Source: Litoreibacter janthinus (GTDB lineage Bacteria; Pseudomonadota; Alphaproteobacteria; Rhodobacterales; Rhodobacteraceae). From it: a stretch of 64,000 nt of DNA. Under the pieces are notes generated by a model. That model was given only the letters and a program-made list of their open reading frames with translations, was not told where the DNA came from and searched no databases. The stretch lies in the NCBI RefSeq assembly GCF_900111945.1, contig NZ_FOYO01000001.1, positions 875,751 to 939,750 on the forward strand, in the 5' to 3' direction. Position 1 is the first letter of the stretch; every line of letters begins with the position of its first letter. This document shows, one piece after another, positions 54,408 to 63,931 of this stretch. Both the position numbers and the translations under genes were made by a program.

Positions 54408-55166
54408 ATGGCACTACCCATTATGGCAAAGGCCACCGCTGTTTGGCTGGTGGACAACACGACCCTGACCTTTCCGCAGATCGCGGAGTTCTGTGGCCTG
54501 CACGAGTTGGAAGTCCAAGGCATTGCCGATGGTGATGTCGCCGCGGGCGTGAAGGGGTTTGACCCGATCGCCAACAACCAGCTGACTCAGGAAGAGATCG
54601 ACAAAGCACAAGACGATCGCAAATATCGCCTGAAGCTGAAATACAATGCTGCCGCCGAGGGCGAAGAAGTTCGCCGTGGCCCACGCTACACACCGCTGTC
54701 CAAGCGTCAGGATCGCCCTGCATCGATCCTATGGCTGGTGAAATTCCACCCCGAATTGTCTGACGGCCAAGTGTCCAAACTTGTCGGCACCACCAAGCCG
54801 ACAATCAACGCGATCCGCGAGCGGACTCACTGGAACATCCAAAACATTCAGCCAATCGATCCAGTTGCCCTGGGCCTGTGCAAACAGTCCGAGCTTGATG
54901 CCGCTGTGCAAAAAGCCAATGCCAAGCGTCTGAAGGAAGGTACTGCCCTGACCGATGAAGAGCGCCGCAAGTTGGTCTCGACAGAGCAGTCGTTGGGTGG
55001 TGAGCTGGAAACCGCGCTACCAACAGCCATTTCCGGTTTGGAAACCTTTACCTTGTCGGGCAATGACCAAAACGACGACGAGGAAGAGGATGACAACCTG
55101 TTGGTCGATGCCGACAGCCTGTTCAACCTGCCCGACGCGCCAAGCGCGGACGAAGATGACGATTAA
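54408..55166 (+). CDS. Cell cycle regulator TrcR-like protein (DUF1013)
   Basis: 252 residues. The N-terminal helix-turn-helix L-T-F-P-Q-I-A-E-F-C-G-L-H-E (about 20-33) and the second D-R-P-A-S-I-L-W-L-V-K-F-H-P block (about 102-115) with G-T-T-K-P-T-I-N-A-I-R are the DUF1013 core; the C-terminus is a long acidic Asp/Glu tail (about 218-252). Homologues in alphaproteobacteria are called TrcR and tied to cell-cycle transcription. ATG 54408 has GGAG upstream. A strong terminator follows. Confidence 0.9.
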   Translation: MALPIMAKATAVWLVDNTTLTFPQIAEFCGLHELEVQGIADGDVAAGVKGFDPIANNQLTQEEIDKAQDDRKYRLKLKYNAAAEGEEVRRGPRYTPLSKRQDRPASILWLVKFHPELSDGQVSKLVGTTKPTINAIRERTHWNIQNIQPIDPVALGLCKQSELDAAVQKANAKRLKEGTALTDEERRKLVSTEQSLGGELETALPTAISGLETFTLSGNDQNDDEEEDDNLLVDADSLFNLPDAPSADEDDD

Positions 55167-55192
55167 TACCTTTCAGCATTGCTGACTTTTTG

Positions 55193-55230
55193 AGCGCCGC
55201 TGCCCGATTGGACAGCGGCGCTTTCTGTTT
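55193..55230 (+). terminator. Rho-independent terminator of the trcR-like gene
   Basis: AGCGCCGCTG and CAGCGGCGCT form a perfect 10-bp stem around a 10-nt loop, followed by TTTCTGTTT. It begins 26 nt after the stop codon. Confidence 0.85.
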
Positions 55231-55285
55231 GACGGCCCACGCTTGGGCGCAGACTGTCAGGGTTGAAACACGCATGGAGACGGCC

Positions 55286-56332
55286 ATGAACATTCCGGAA
55301 AAAATGCAAGGCATCGTAATGATTGGCCATGGCGGGCCGGAGATGTTGGAGTGGCGCGAGGACTTGCCGGTGCCAGAGTTGTGCACGGGCGAAGTTCTGA
55401 TCCGCGTCAACGCAGCTGGCGTGAACAACACTGACATCAATACGCGCATCGGATGGTATTCCAAGGGGGATGCCGACGCAGATGATGCTGCATGGAACGG
55501 GCAGGCGCTGTGCTTCCCGCGCATCCAAGGGGCGGATGTGTGTGGCCACATCGCTGCTGTTGGCGAAGGAGTTGATCCCGCACGCTTGGGCGAACGGGTC
55601 TTGATTGAGCCGTCCCTTCGCCAGGCAGACGGCAAGGATTTGGACAGCCCGTGGTATTTTGGCTCCGAGACCGACGGCGGCTTCGCGCAGTTCACGCGCG
55701 TCGCGTCGCGCCATGCCTATCGTGTCACAGCCGATTTGACCGATGTAGAACTGGCGTCCTTCCCATGCTCTTACTCCACAGCGGAAAACATGTTGACGCG
55801 GGCTGGCGTCAAATCGGGCGAGACAGTGTTGGTCACGGGCGCGTCGGGTGGCGTCGGGTCGGCAGCAGTGCAGCTTGCGCGGGCGCGCGGGGCGCGTGTC
55901 ATCGCCGTGACTAGCCCGTCTAAATCGCAAACGCTGATGGACCTCGGCGCATCAAAAACCCTGACGCGTGACGATGACTATGTGGCTGAATTGCGAGCGA
56001 GCAGCGTGGATGTGGTGGTTGACCTTGTGGCTGGCCCGAAGTGGCCTTCGCTGTTGGACATTCTGCGATCTGGCGGGCGCTATGCCGTATCCGGCGCCAT
56101 TGGTGGACCGATTGTCGAGTTGGACGTGCGCACGCTCTACCTCAAGGACCTGAGTTTCTTTGGCTGCACCAATCTTGAGCCTGAGGTTTTCGGGAATCTC
56201 GTGAGGCTCATCGAGGCTGGGGACATCAAGCCGCTTGTGGCCGAGACCTACGGCTTGCGCGACATTGACAAGGCTCAAGAGGCATTCCAAGAGAAGAACC
56301 ACATCGGCAAGATCGTTCTAAAGGTCGATTAA
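55286..56332 (+). CDS. Zinc-type/MDR alcohol dehydrogenase family protein
   Basis: 348 residues. GroES-like N-terminal domain with [10 protein letters not shown] (about 42-51) and a Rossmann domain with [14 protein letters not shown] (about 180-193). The usual zinc-binding Cys/His cluster is not evident. It is probably an NAD(P)H-dependent oxidoreductase of unknown substrate. ATG 55286 has GGAG upstream; ATG 55274 is an alternative. It stands alone after the trcR terminator. Confidence 0.86.
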   Translation: MNIPEKMQGIVMIGHGGPEMLEWREDLPVPELCTGEVLIRVNAAGVNNTDINTRIGWYSKGDADADDAAWNGQALCFPRIQGADVCGHIAAVGEGVDPARLGERVLIEPSLRQADGKDLDSPWYFGSETDGGFAQFTRVASRHAYRVTADLTDVELASFPCSYSTAENMLTRAGVKSGETVLVTGASGGVGSAAVQLARARGARVIAVTSPSKSQTLMDLGASKTLTRDDDYVAELRASSVDVVVDLVAGPKWPSLLDILRSGGRYAVSGAIGGPIVELDVRTLYLKDLSFFGCTNLEPEVFGNLVRLIEAGDIKPLVAETYGLRDIDKAQEAFQEKNHIGKIVLKVD

Positions 56333-56427
56333 GCGGAGGGACGCGAAAACCGGACCTTTGTCAGAAAACTGTTGTGGGACTCAGGCAAATAGATGCCAAC
56401 TTGAGGGATGAACAAAGGGGATCTGAT

Positions 56428-58386
56428 ATGACACAGCTGACACTCGACCGCCGCCACTTCCTGATGGGCACTGCCGCTCTGATCGCAGTTCACCCGTTTT
56501 CTGCCCGCGCAGCCGCCAATCAGGCGCATTTGCGGATCATGGAGACGACCGACCTGCACGTGCATGTCTTCCCCTATGACTATTATGGCGACAAACCTGT
56601 GGACACTGTGGGTCTTGCCCGCACCGCGTCGATCATCGGTGACATTCGCGCGGAGGCCACGAACTCCATGCTCATCGACAATGGCGACTTCCTGCAGGGC
56701 AACCCGATGGGTGACTACATCGCCTATGAGCGCGGCATGAAAGAGGGCGACATGCACCCCGTCATCCAAGCAATGAACACCGTCGGCTTTGATGCATCGA
56801 CATTGGGCAACCACGAATTCAACTACGGGTTGGAGTTCCTGACCAAGGCGCTGTCAGGGGCTGACTTCCCGGTCGTGTCCGCCAATATCGTCAAGGAAAT
56901 GGGAGCGGAGCCGACCAAGGACAAAACCCTGCTGCCACCATACGTCATTTTGGACCGCACCGTGACCGACGGGGAGGGCAACAGCCACCCGATCAAGGTG
57001 GGATTGATCGGCTTTGTTCCGCCGCAGGTGATGAACTGGGACCGCAAGCATCTGGAAGGAAACGTGCAGGCGCGTGACATCGTGGCTACCGCCAAAGCCT
57101 ATGTGCCGATGATGAAAGAGCAGGGGGCCGATATTATCATCGCGCTCAGCCACTCTGGCATCGGGGCGGCGGATCACACGGACGGGATGGAGAACGCGTC
57201 CGTGCCGCTGGCGATGGTCGATGGCATTGACGCGATCCTGACCGGGCACAGCCACCTTGTTTTCCCCGGCCCGAAATTCGCAGAGTTTGCTGGCGTCGAC
57301 GCCGAGAAGGGCACAATCCACGGTAAGCCCGCCGCGATGGGCGGGTTCTGGGGCTCGCACCTTGGGGTGGTGGACCTGATGCTGGAGCGGTCCGGCAATG
57401 AGTGGAAAATTGTCTCCCACATGTCGGAGGCGCGGCCGATATCGAAGCGCAACGAAGACCGTTCAATCACAGCTCTGGTTGAAAGTGACGAGGCTGTTCT
57501 GGCCTCGGTTGCCAAGGAGCATGAAGAAACGCTCGCCTATGTGCGCCGCGCTGTGGGCAAGACCGACGCGCCGCTGCATAGCTACTTTGCCTTGGTGGCG
57601 GATGACCCATCCGTGCAGATCGTCTCCAACGCGCAGGTCTGGTATATCGCTGACCAGTTGAAAGGCACCGAGCATGAGGGGTTGCCGATCTTGTCTGCCG
57701 CAGCGCCGTTCAAGGCGGGTGGTCGTGGCGGGCCGGAGTATTTTACCGACGTGCCTGTGGGAGACGTGGCGATCAAGAACGTGGCTGACCTCTACCTCTA
57801 CCCCAACACGGTGCGTGCGGTGCGCGTGACAGGGGCGCAAGTGAAGGACTGGCTGGAGCGTTCCGCCGGCATGTTCAACCAGATCACAGCGGGCGAAGGC
57901 GATCAGGTTCTGCTGAATCCTGAATTTCCCAGCTACAACTTCGACGTGATTGACGGTGTCGAGTACCAGATCGACCTGTCGCAGCCGTCCAAGTTCACGT
58001 CCAAAGGCGAGCCTCTGAATCCGGATGCGAGCCGCATTGTGAACTTGACCTTCGAGGGCAAGCCAATCGATCCTGCGCAAGAGTTCATTATCGCGACAAA
58101 CAACTACCGCGCGTCGGGCGGCGGCAGCTTCCCCGGCACGGGCGACACGATCGTGTTCGAGGGGCCTGACACCAATCGCGACGTGATCGTGCGCTATATC
58201 GTGGACAAGGGCACCGTGAGCCCGCGGGCGGACGCCAACTGGACCTTCGCGCCCTTGGCCGACACGTCTGTGCTGTTCGACACGGGTCCTGCGGCCAGCA
58301 AATATATCGGTGATGTCACCAGCGTAAAAATTGAAGCTGCGGGCGAAGGTCCAGATGGTTTCGCCCGCTTCCGCATTACGCTTTGA
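56428..58386 (+). CDS. cpdB: 2',3'-cyclic-nucleotide 2'-phosphodiesterase/3'-nucleotidase, Tat-exported
   Basis: 652 residues. The N-terminus has a twin-Arg signal (D-R-R-H-F-L-M-G, hydrophobic stretch, A-R-A), so export is by Tat. The metallophosphatase domain has T-D-L-H-V-H-V (about 41), G-D-F-L-Q-G-N, G-N-H-E-F near 130, S-H-S-G near 243 and G-H-S-H near 274; the 5'-nucleotidase C-terminal domain is at about 370-600. It converts 2',3'-cyclic nucleotides and 3'-nucleotides to nucleosides and phosphate in the periplasm. The start is ATG 56428 with a GGGG leader. Confidence 0.92.
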   Translation: MTQLTLDRRHFLMGTAALIAVHPFSARAAANQAHLRIMETTDLHVHVFPYDYYGDKPVDTVGLARTASIIGDIRAEATNSMLIDNGDFLQGNPMGDYIAYERGMKEGDMHPVIQAMNTVGFDASTLGNHEFNYGLEFLTKALSGADFPVVSANIVKEMGAEPTKDKTLLPPYVILDRTVTDGEGNSHPIKVGLIGFVPPQVMNWDRKHLEGNVQARDIVATAKAYVPMMKEQGADIIIALSHSGIGAADHTDGMENASVPLAMVDGIDAILTGHSHLVFPGPKFAEFAGVDAEKGTIHGKPAAMGGFWGSHLGVVDLMLERSGNEWKIVSHMSEARPISKRNEDRSITALVESDEAVLASVAKEHEETLAYVRRAVGKTDAPLHSYFALVADDPSVQIVSNAQVWYIADQLKGTEHEGLPILSAAAPFKAGGRGGPEYFTDVPVGDVAIKNVADLYLYPNTVRAVRVTGAQVKDWLERSAGMFNQITAGEGDQVLLNPEFPSYNFDVIDGVEYQIDLSQPSKFTSKGEPLNPDASRIVNLTFEGKPIDPAQEFIIATNNYRASGGGSFPGTGDTIVFEGPDTNRDVIVRYIVDKGTVSPRADANWTFAPLADTSVLFDTGPAASKYIGDVTSVKIEAAGEGPDGFARFRITL

Positions 58387-58392
58387 AAAAGC

Positions 58393-59199
58393 CTAGTGAG
58401 CGGCGGTGCCAACCGGATCCAGAAGGGCGCGACCGCCGTCAACTGTCATGATCTCGCCGGTGATAAAGCTGGAGCCGGGAGAGCATAGAAACTGAACAGC
58501 GTCTGCCACTTCGGTGGCAGGGGCGATCCGGCCCATCGGTGTGTGGGCAACGATATCATCGCGCAGGTCTACCGTTGCCTTCAGCGAGTTTTTCAGGCTG
58601 GCGCTCATGACAGAGCCGAAGGCCACGGCATTGACGCGGATGTGGTGCGGCGCAAGCGCGATGGCCATTGTGCGCGTCATCTGGTCCAGTGCAGCGCAAG
58701 AGATCGAATACCCCATCAAACCGGGGCGCGACCGGCGTGCAGCGATAGAAGACAGGTTTACGATGGAGCCGGCCATTTCACCTTCTTCGGCGTCTTCGGC
58801 TTGTTTGATCATGCGTTTCGCAATCAACTGGCTCAGTCGCAGGCCCGACATCAGGTTCTGTTGCAGCAGATGCTCGACCGAGTCGTCTTCGTCATCCAAC
58901 GGATCCGTGGGCATCACCTGACGGGAGGCGTTCACAAGAATATCCACGCGGTCAAATGCATCGATGGTCGCGGAGAGCAGATTTGCCTGACTGAGCTTCT
59001 CGCGGAGGTCGCACGAGAAGATGCGAGCAGTGCTATCCTCGCCAGCGACATCGCCCATTTCAGCGCGGAGCTGCTCTTCGTCGCGATCGGCCATCATCAC
59101 GTTGGCACCCTCTGCAATGAAGTGGCGGGCGATGGCCAGACCGACGCCATTGGCGGCACCGGTGATAATTGCGGTCTTGCCTGCGATGGAAAACGACAT
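58393..59199 (-). CDS. SDR family protein lacking the catalytic Lys
   Basis: 268 residues with an SDR fold. T-G-A-A-N-G-V-G cofactor loop near 14, A-D-R-D at the end of beta 2 (NAD preference), V-N-A-S near 88 and Ser in L-S-S-I-A. The YxxxK motif reads Y-S-I-S-C: the Lys is replaced by Cys, while the flanking A-A-L-D-Q-M-T-R is normal. It keeps the cofactor site but may be inactive as a classical dehydrogenase. It converges on cpdB with 6 nt between stops. Confidence 0.87.
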   Translation of the reverse strand: MSFSIAGKTAIITGAANGVGLAIARHFIAEGANVMMADRDEEQLRAEMGDVAGEDSTARIFSCDLREKLSQANLLSATIDAFDRVDILVNASRQVMPTDPLDDEDDSVEHLLQQNLMSGLRLSQLIAKRMIKQAEDAEEGEMAGSIVNLSSIAARRSRPGLMGYSISCAALDQMTRTMAIALAPHHIRVNAVAFGSVMSASLKNSLKATVDLRDDIVAHTPMGRIAPATEVADAVQFLCSPGSSFITGEIMTVDGGRALLDPVGTAAH

Positions 59200-59238
59200 G
59201 GGTATGGCTCCGATTGAATTACGTCAGAATAGGGTGAT

Positions 59239-60249
59239 TCAGCGCTTCGTGCGAGTGCTTTGCGAAGTCGTCATCGGGCGGCGGGCGCAGATCACTTTGA
59301 AGCCCGCTGTTTGGGCGATTGTGTCAACTTGGCCGAAACGTTCGTTGAGGGTTTGCTCGTAGGGCAAGTTGCGGTTGGCAACCATCCAGAATTGGCCCTT
59401 TGGCATCAGCATGTCGGCCGCGCGTCGGATAAACATCTGCCCCAGCTCCGGCGCAGGTTTGCGACCGACATGAAACGGCGGGTTGGAAACCACTGCAGCG
59501 TAGTTGCTGCCGACATGATACGTCACGTCGCCCCAGTGGAATGTAGCGCGGGGATCGGTGATGTTGAGCTTAGCGGCCTCCAAGGCGTGATGGTCAGCCT
59601 CGACAAGGTCGAGCGATTTGACGCCCTCCGAGGACAGGATTTTGCGCGAAAAATATCCCCAGCCCGCGCCGAGATCAGCCACGGGGCCTTTGAAGTCTGG
59701 CAGATGTTGGGCCAGCAGCGCAGAGCCTTTGTCCACGCCATCTGCGGAAAACACCCCGGGATAGGTGACAAAACCGCTTTCAAGGGTGATGGGTTTGGCC
59801 GTCCAGTCAGTCAGGTCGGGCTGCGTGTCGGGACGCGTGAACCAGAACAGCTTACCGTGAGCCTTGGAATAGACCTCCACGCCGCCGAACCGCGCACGAA
59901 CAGCCTTGAGTACGGATTCAACACCGTCGGTCTTCGCGCCCTCAACAGCGACGATGCCTCCCGCTTGGGTCAGGTTCACGGCTTGAGCCAGCAGGTCGAA
60001 CGTCGCGGGCTTGGAGCGATGACACATCACCAGACTGGCAGCGACAGGGGTCTCTGCCGTGACGGTGACCGAGAAACCGCGCGAGGCCAAAGCTTTGTGA
60101 TCTGGGTAAAAGCTTTGGCTGAGGTGCAGGCGATCGGCTGCCGCGAAAGACATGTCGCTGTCGCCAGACGCGTTCAGCACGGCAAGCGCACCATCGGGAA
60201 GGCTCAGCAGTTCTTGTGCTAGAGCCAAGGAAAAGCGGGTATCTGTCAT
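59239..60249 (-). CDS. Class I SAM-dependent methyltransferase, RsmC/RlmG type
   Basis: 336 residues in two related halves, an N-terminal degenerate methyltransferase-like domain and a C-terminal catalytic one. The SAM loop is V-A-D-L-G-A-G-W-G-Y-F near 190-200 and the catalytic N-P-P-F-H motif (V-S-N-P-P-F-H-V-G) is near 259; L-T-N-P target-type N-P-P-F enzymes methylate guanine N2 of rRNA. RsmC (G1207 of 16S) is the best guess. Clustered with clpS on the same strand. Confidence 0.88.
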   Translation of the reverse strand: MTDTRFSLALAQELLSLPDGALAVLNASGDSDMSFAAADRLHLSQSFYPDHKALASRGFSVTVTAETPVAASLVMCHRSKPATFDLLAQAVNLTQAGGIVAVEGAKTDGVESVLKAVRARFGGVEVYSKAHGKLFWFTRPDTQPDLTDWTAKPITLESGFVTYPGVFSADGVDKGSALLAQHLPDFKGPVADLGAGWGYFSRKILSSEGVKSLDLVEADHHALEAAKLNITDPRATFHWGDVTYHVGSNYAAVVSNPPFHVGRKPAPELGQMFIRRAADMLMPKGQFWMVANRNLPYEQTLNERFGQVDTIAQTAGFKVICARRPMTTSQSTRTKR

Positions 60250-60270
60250 AGGGGGCGGCAGGCGCGGGGC

Positions 60271-60591
60271 CTACTCTTTCTCCATCGTGCATTGCAGCGG
60301 ATGCTGGTTGCGGCGGGCGAAATCCATTACCTGCGCCACTTTGGTTTCAGCAATTTCAAAAGCGAACACGCCGACAACGGCGAGCCCTTTTTTGTGCACG
60401 GTCAGCATAATCTCTACCGACTGGGCGTGATTGAGGCCGAAGAATCGCTCCAGAACCAGAACGACAAACTCCATCGGGGTATAGTCGTCGTTGAGTAGCA
60501 TCACCTTATACAGAGGAGGACGCTTGGTCTTTGGCTTCGTCTTTGTGGCGACCGAGGTGCTGCCCTCGGAATCGTCATCGTTGTCAGACAT
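60271..60591 (-). CDS. clpS: ATP-dependent Clp protease adaptor protein ClpS
   Basis: 106 residues. A flexible N-terminal tail of about 30 residues precedes [17 protein letters not shown] (about 28-44), which holds the N-degron pocket, and H-x3-G-x-A-type [10 protein letters not shown] near 77. It delivers N-end-rule substrates to ClpA. The start is ATG 60591; the frame upstream is rejected. No clpA is adjacent. Confidence 0.95.
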   Translation of the reverse strand: MSDNDDDSEGSTSVATKTKPKTKRPPLYKVMLLNDDYTPMEFVVLVLERFFGLNHAQSVEIMLTVHKKGLAVVGVFAFEIAETKVAQVMDFARRNQHPLQCTMEKE

Positions 60592-60704
60592 GGTGATCTC
60601 GAACGGGGTCACTTTTGGCTTTCCCTTGCGGCGGCAGGCTTTCGGTTGGAGAGCCCTACTATATAAGCGACATATGAGTCCAGAAAAGGGGGGCATCGCG
60701 TCAA

Positions 60705-61406
60705 ATGGTTCACAAGATCACGACAATCGGTTTCGATGCCGATGATACCCTATGGCAGAACGAGGAATTCTTCCGCCTGACCCAAGACCTTTTCTATGAC
60801 TTGCTCAAGGATTACGCGGATCCGGAACATCTGGCGGGCCGTCTTCTGCAATCCGAACGCAAAAATCTAGGCCATTACGGATTCGGTATCAAAGGCTTCA
60901 TGCTGTCGATGATCGAGACAGCGATTGAGGTGACGGATCAAAAGGTGCCGGCTTCGGTCATTCAGCAGATTGTCGAGGCGGGTCAGGAGATGCTGCGCCA
61001 TCCGATCCATTTGCTTCCGCATGCACAAGACGCGGTTGAAGCACTTGGGCGCGACTTTCGCTTGGTGTTGATTACCAAAGGTGACCTTTTGGACCAAGAG
61101 CGCAAGCTGGCGCAATCAGGTCTGGGAGAGATGTTCGACGCGGTAGAAATCGTAGCTGACAAAACGCCCCAGACCTATATCCGCGCCTTCATGCGCCACG
61201 GAAACGGACCTGACCGTGCGGTGATGGTGGGCAATTCCATGAAATCCGACGTGGTGCCCGCAATTGAGGCGGGGGGGTGGGGCGTGCATGTTCCAGCCAA
61301 GTTCGAATGGGAGATCGAAAAGGCGGAGGCCCCTGTGGAGCATCCACGATTTCGGGTCCTGCGCAACCTGAGCGAACTGCAGCCGTTAATTTCAGAACTT
61401 GCGTGA
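60705..61406 (+). CDS. HAD family hydrolase
   Basis: 233 residues. Motif I is F-D-A-D-D-T-L-W (about 9-16; the first Asp is the nucleophile), motif II L-I-T-K-G-D near 124, motif III Lys in A-D-K-T-P-Q near 148, motif [10 protein letters not shown] near 167-174. It is probably a small-molecule phosphatase of the class with an alpha-helical cap. It is divergent from clpS. Confidence 0.9.
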   Translation: MVHKITTIGFDADDTLWQNEEFFRLTQDLFYDLLKDYADPEHLAGRLLQSERKNLGHYGFGIKGFMLSMIETAIEVTDQKVPASVIQQIVEAGQEMLRHPIHLLPHAQDAVEALGRDFRLVLITKGDLLDQERKLAQSGLGEMFDAVEIVADKTPQTYIRAFMRHGNGPDRAVMVGNSMKSDVVPAIEAGGWGVHVPAKFEWEIEKAEAPVEHPRFRVLRNLSELQPLISELA

Positions 61407-61414
61407 ACGAACCT

Positions 61415-62830
61415 TCAGTTCGTTTGCGGCAGGACCTTTCCGGGATTCATGATGTTATCGGGGTCAATGGCAGCCTTCACCGCGCGCATGACCGCCAGCG
61501 CCACCTTGTCTTTGCGGCGGGCCATTGATGGCTTCTTGGTTAGCCCAATTCCGTGTTCGGCCGAAAAGCTGCCACCAAGTGACAGAACCACATTCTCTAC
61601 GGTTTCGGTCAGCAGGTCGATATGCTGCGGGTCGCCTTTGGTGGGGAACATCAAAAAGTGAATATTCCCGTCGCCGAGATGGCTGACTGATGTGTGCAGT
61701 GAATCGGGATCTAGGGTCGCCAACCTCGCATCGATCCGCTGGAAAAAGTCCGCGACCTTATCCACGGGAACGCAGATGTCATTGTTGATCATTGGCTTGC
61801 GGATCAGCATCACCTCGCCCGCCGCCTCGCGACGTTCCCACATCTCGCGCCGTTGCGCTTCGTTTTGGGCGACAACCGCGTCGACGACCCGACCGTCTTC
61901 CATCATCTGTGCCAGAGTGTTCTCTAACAGGGTAACCACCGGAACGGTGCCGTCGGGAAGTTGGTCAGCAAGGCTTGGCGCTGTCGCGCCTACCTCTACC
62001 ATAATGTTGATGTCGTGGCGGTTCTCGAAGGGCGCGCGGGCTTTGGGGAACATCGTCAGGTGGTCAGTCACGTAAAGCGCATCCATGTACTCAAATGCCT
62101 CGACCAAACCGCCTGTTGCGGCTTGCAGGTCATTCAGCAAGGTCAGCGCATCGGGAAAGTCCGGAACCGCGACCATCGCCGTGGCATAGGCGCGCGGCTT
62201 TGGGAAAAGTTTCAAAACTGCAGAGGTGATCAAGCCCAATGTGCCTTCGGCGCCAATCATCAAGTCTTTCAAGTCGTAGCCGGAGTTGTCTTTGTGCAAT
62301 TCGCTCATCAAGTTCATGATCTGTCCGTCCGGCATCACGACTTCCAACCCAAGACACAGACCGCGCGTCGAGCCATAGCGCACGACGTTCGAGCCACCGG
62401 CATTAGTGCTGAGCGCGCCGCCAATCATCGCAGACCCTTTCGCGCCGAACGTCAGCGGGAACACCAGATTATGAGCGTCCACTGCGTCATGGATCGACGA
62501 CAGCACTGCCCCCGCACCCACAATCGCTATGCGCGCATCGGGACGGATTTCGCGGATCTGGTTCAACCGCTCCATCGATATCATCACTGCATCTTTGGCA
62601 TAGGTTCCGCCCGCAAGGGACGTGTTTCCGGAAACGGGAACGATTGCGGTTTTCGTCGCAGCACAGGCTTTGACCACGGCGCTGACTTCTTCGGTGGAGG
62701 CAGGACGCACAACTGCAATGGGTGTCGCGCGATAATTGCCAGTCCAGTCATGGTCATACTTCGAAGTATCGCCATCAAGCAGGACATGGGCGTCGCCCAC
62801 GATTTCGCGCAGATTATCAAGCAGTGTCAT
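61415..62830 (-). CDS. FAD-linked oxidase / D-2-hydroxyacid dehydrogenase (GlcD type)
   Basis: 471 residues. FAD-binding domain 4: V-R-P-A-S-T-E-E-V near 41, P-V-S-G-N-T-S-L-A-G-G near 63 and G-G-A-L-S-T-N-A-G-G near 137. The C-terminal FAD-oxidase domain has S-V-S-H-L-G-D-G-N-I-H-F near 370 and E-H-G-I-G near 424. It would oxidise glycolate, D-lactate or D-2-hydroxyglutarate and pass electrons to quinone or cytochrome c. It stands alone, with no glcE/glcF neighbours, which favours the single-subunit D-lactate or D-2-hydroxyglutarate type. It converges on the HAD gene. Confidence 0.88.
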   Translation of the reverse strand: MTLLDNLREIVGDAHVLLDGDTSKYDHDWTGNYRATPIAVVRPASTEEVSAVVKACAATKTAIVPVSGNTSLAGGTYAKDAVMISMERLNQIREIRPDARIAIVGAGAVLSSIHDAVDAHNLVFPLTFGAKGSAMIGGALSTNAGGSNVVRYGSTRGLCLGLEVVMPDGQIMNLMSELHKDNSGYDLKDLMIGAEGTLGLITSAVLKLFPKPRAYATAMVAVPDFPDALTLLNDLQAATGGLVEAFEYMDALYVTDHLTMFPKARAPFENRHDINIMVEVGATAPSLADQLPDGTVPVVTLLENTLAQMMEDGRVVDAVVAQNEAQRREMWERREAAGEVMLIRKPMINNDICVPVDKVADFFQRIDARLATLDPDSLHTSVSHLGDGNIHFLMFPTKGDPQHIDLLTETVENVVLSLGGSFSAEHGIGLTKKPSMARRKDKVALAVMRAVKAAIDPDNIMNPGKVLPQTN

Positions 62831-62942
62831 GGGGTGCCTCCGGTTTCACAGGGAAGTTCTCTTGCAACGGGTGCTATGGCAAGTCCGAAACCTGAGATTC
62901 CCGCTTGACCCCGACGCCGCGTTTTCATATCTCCCGCCCACT

Positions 62943-63019
<77 letters not shown>

Positions 63020-63024
63020 AATAA

Positions 63025-63060
63025 GCCCGCGGAAGCTGCGAAGCCTCCGCGGGTTTTTTT
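63025..63060 (+). terminator. Rho-independent terminator after the CAT tRNA
   Basis: CCCGCGGA (63026-63033) and TCCGCGGG (63046-63053) form a perfect 8-bp stem with a 12-nt loop, followed by seven T. It begins 7 nt after the tRNA CCA end. Confidence 0.9.
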
Positions 63061-63087
63061 GTTGCCGCACTCACCTGTCACCGGTGA

Positions 63088-63930
63088 TTACAGGATGAAC
63101 TGCGGTGCGGGGAGGCCCCGCAAAAGGGTTTCAATGGCATAGGTCTTGCCCGCGTCTGGCTGCGCATGCCGTTTGGCGGCAGACAATCCTTGCAAGGCGG
63201 AGGTCGCAAACAGGGTGGTCATATCCGGCCCACCCAAGGCGGGGCAGGTGATATGGTCGGATGGCATCGAAAAGCTGCCCTTCAACACGCCGTTAGGGCC
63301 GTATTGTGCGACTTTTGCAGCGCCCCAGAGGGCGATCAGCACATCGCCGTCATCGGTGGTAATCGCGCCATCCGGGTTCAGGCTTTCCTCGCTAAGATCG
63401 ACAAACCGTGTCGGCGCGCCTCGCGGCCATCCGTCATGGTCCAAAGCGACCTGCATCACACGAGAAAAATATGTGTCGGTGAAGTAGGCCGAGCCGCCGT
63501 CAGGAGAGAAGCAAATTGCATTCGAAATGGTGATCGGCGCAAACAGTCGGCGCAGCTCGCCCTTGTAATATCGGTAGATCGCGCCCGCATCCAGCTCGGC
63601 GTTCTTGCCCATAGTGCCGATCCAAAAGCCGCCATACGGGTCGACCCGCCCATCATTGGAGCGCGTGACGCTGTTATCCGCTTCCAGATCAACTAGCTTG
63701 GTTTTCGCAAGCGTGCCCAGATCGAAGGTGAAAAGTGATGTCTCGCCGGCGATGATCAACAAGGTCTCTGTGATCCAGCCGATTGCCGAGATGTGTTCGT
63801 CAAACGCCCATTCGTTCCCGTCGTCGCACAGCAACCGACGCCCGATGATATCGCACCAAAAAAGCTTGTTTAGTTCGGGGTGCCAAAAGGCACCTTCGCC
63901 CAGAATGCAGGCGCGATCGTCATGTATCAT
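63088..63930 (-). CDS. SMP-30/gluconolactonase/LRE family protein
   Basis: 280 residues, six-bladed beta-propeller. L-G-E-G-A-F-W-H-P-E near 8-17 gives the metal-binding Glu, N-D-G-R-V-D-P-Y-G-G-F-W-I-G-T-M-G near 90 and the A-I-C-F-S-P-D-G near 140 the further ligands. Members hydrolyse sugar lactones, so it may feed sugar-acid degradation. The start is ATG 63930; a GTG at 63939 is an alternative. A separate gene ends just upstream at the window edge, so it is in the middle of an operon. Confidence 0.88.
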   Translation of the reverse strand: MIHDDRACILGEGAFWHPELNKLFWCDIIGRRLLCDDGNEWAFDEHISAIGWITETLLIIAGETSLFTFDLGTLAKTKLVDLEADNSVTRSNDGRVDPYGGFWIGTMGKNAELDAGAIYRYYKGELRRLFAPITISNAICFSPDGGSAYFTDTYFSRVMQVALDHDGWPRGAPTRFVDLSEESLNPDGAITTDDGDVLIALWGAAKVAQYGPNGVLKGSFSMPSDHITCPALGGPDMTTLFATSALQGLSAAKRHAQPDAGKTYAIETLLRGLPAPQFIL

Positions 63931-63931
63931 G

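Noticed and set aside
59260..60222. 320-codon frame antisense to the RsmC-like gene
   Set aside because: Fully covered by a methyltransferase gene with SAM and NPPF motifs on the other strand.
61961..62908. 315-codon frame antisense to the GlcD-type gene
   Set aside because: The sense gene has intact FAD-binding motifs; the antisense frame is a composition artefact.
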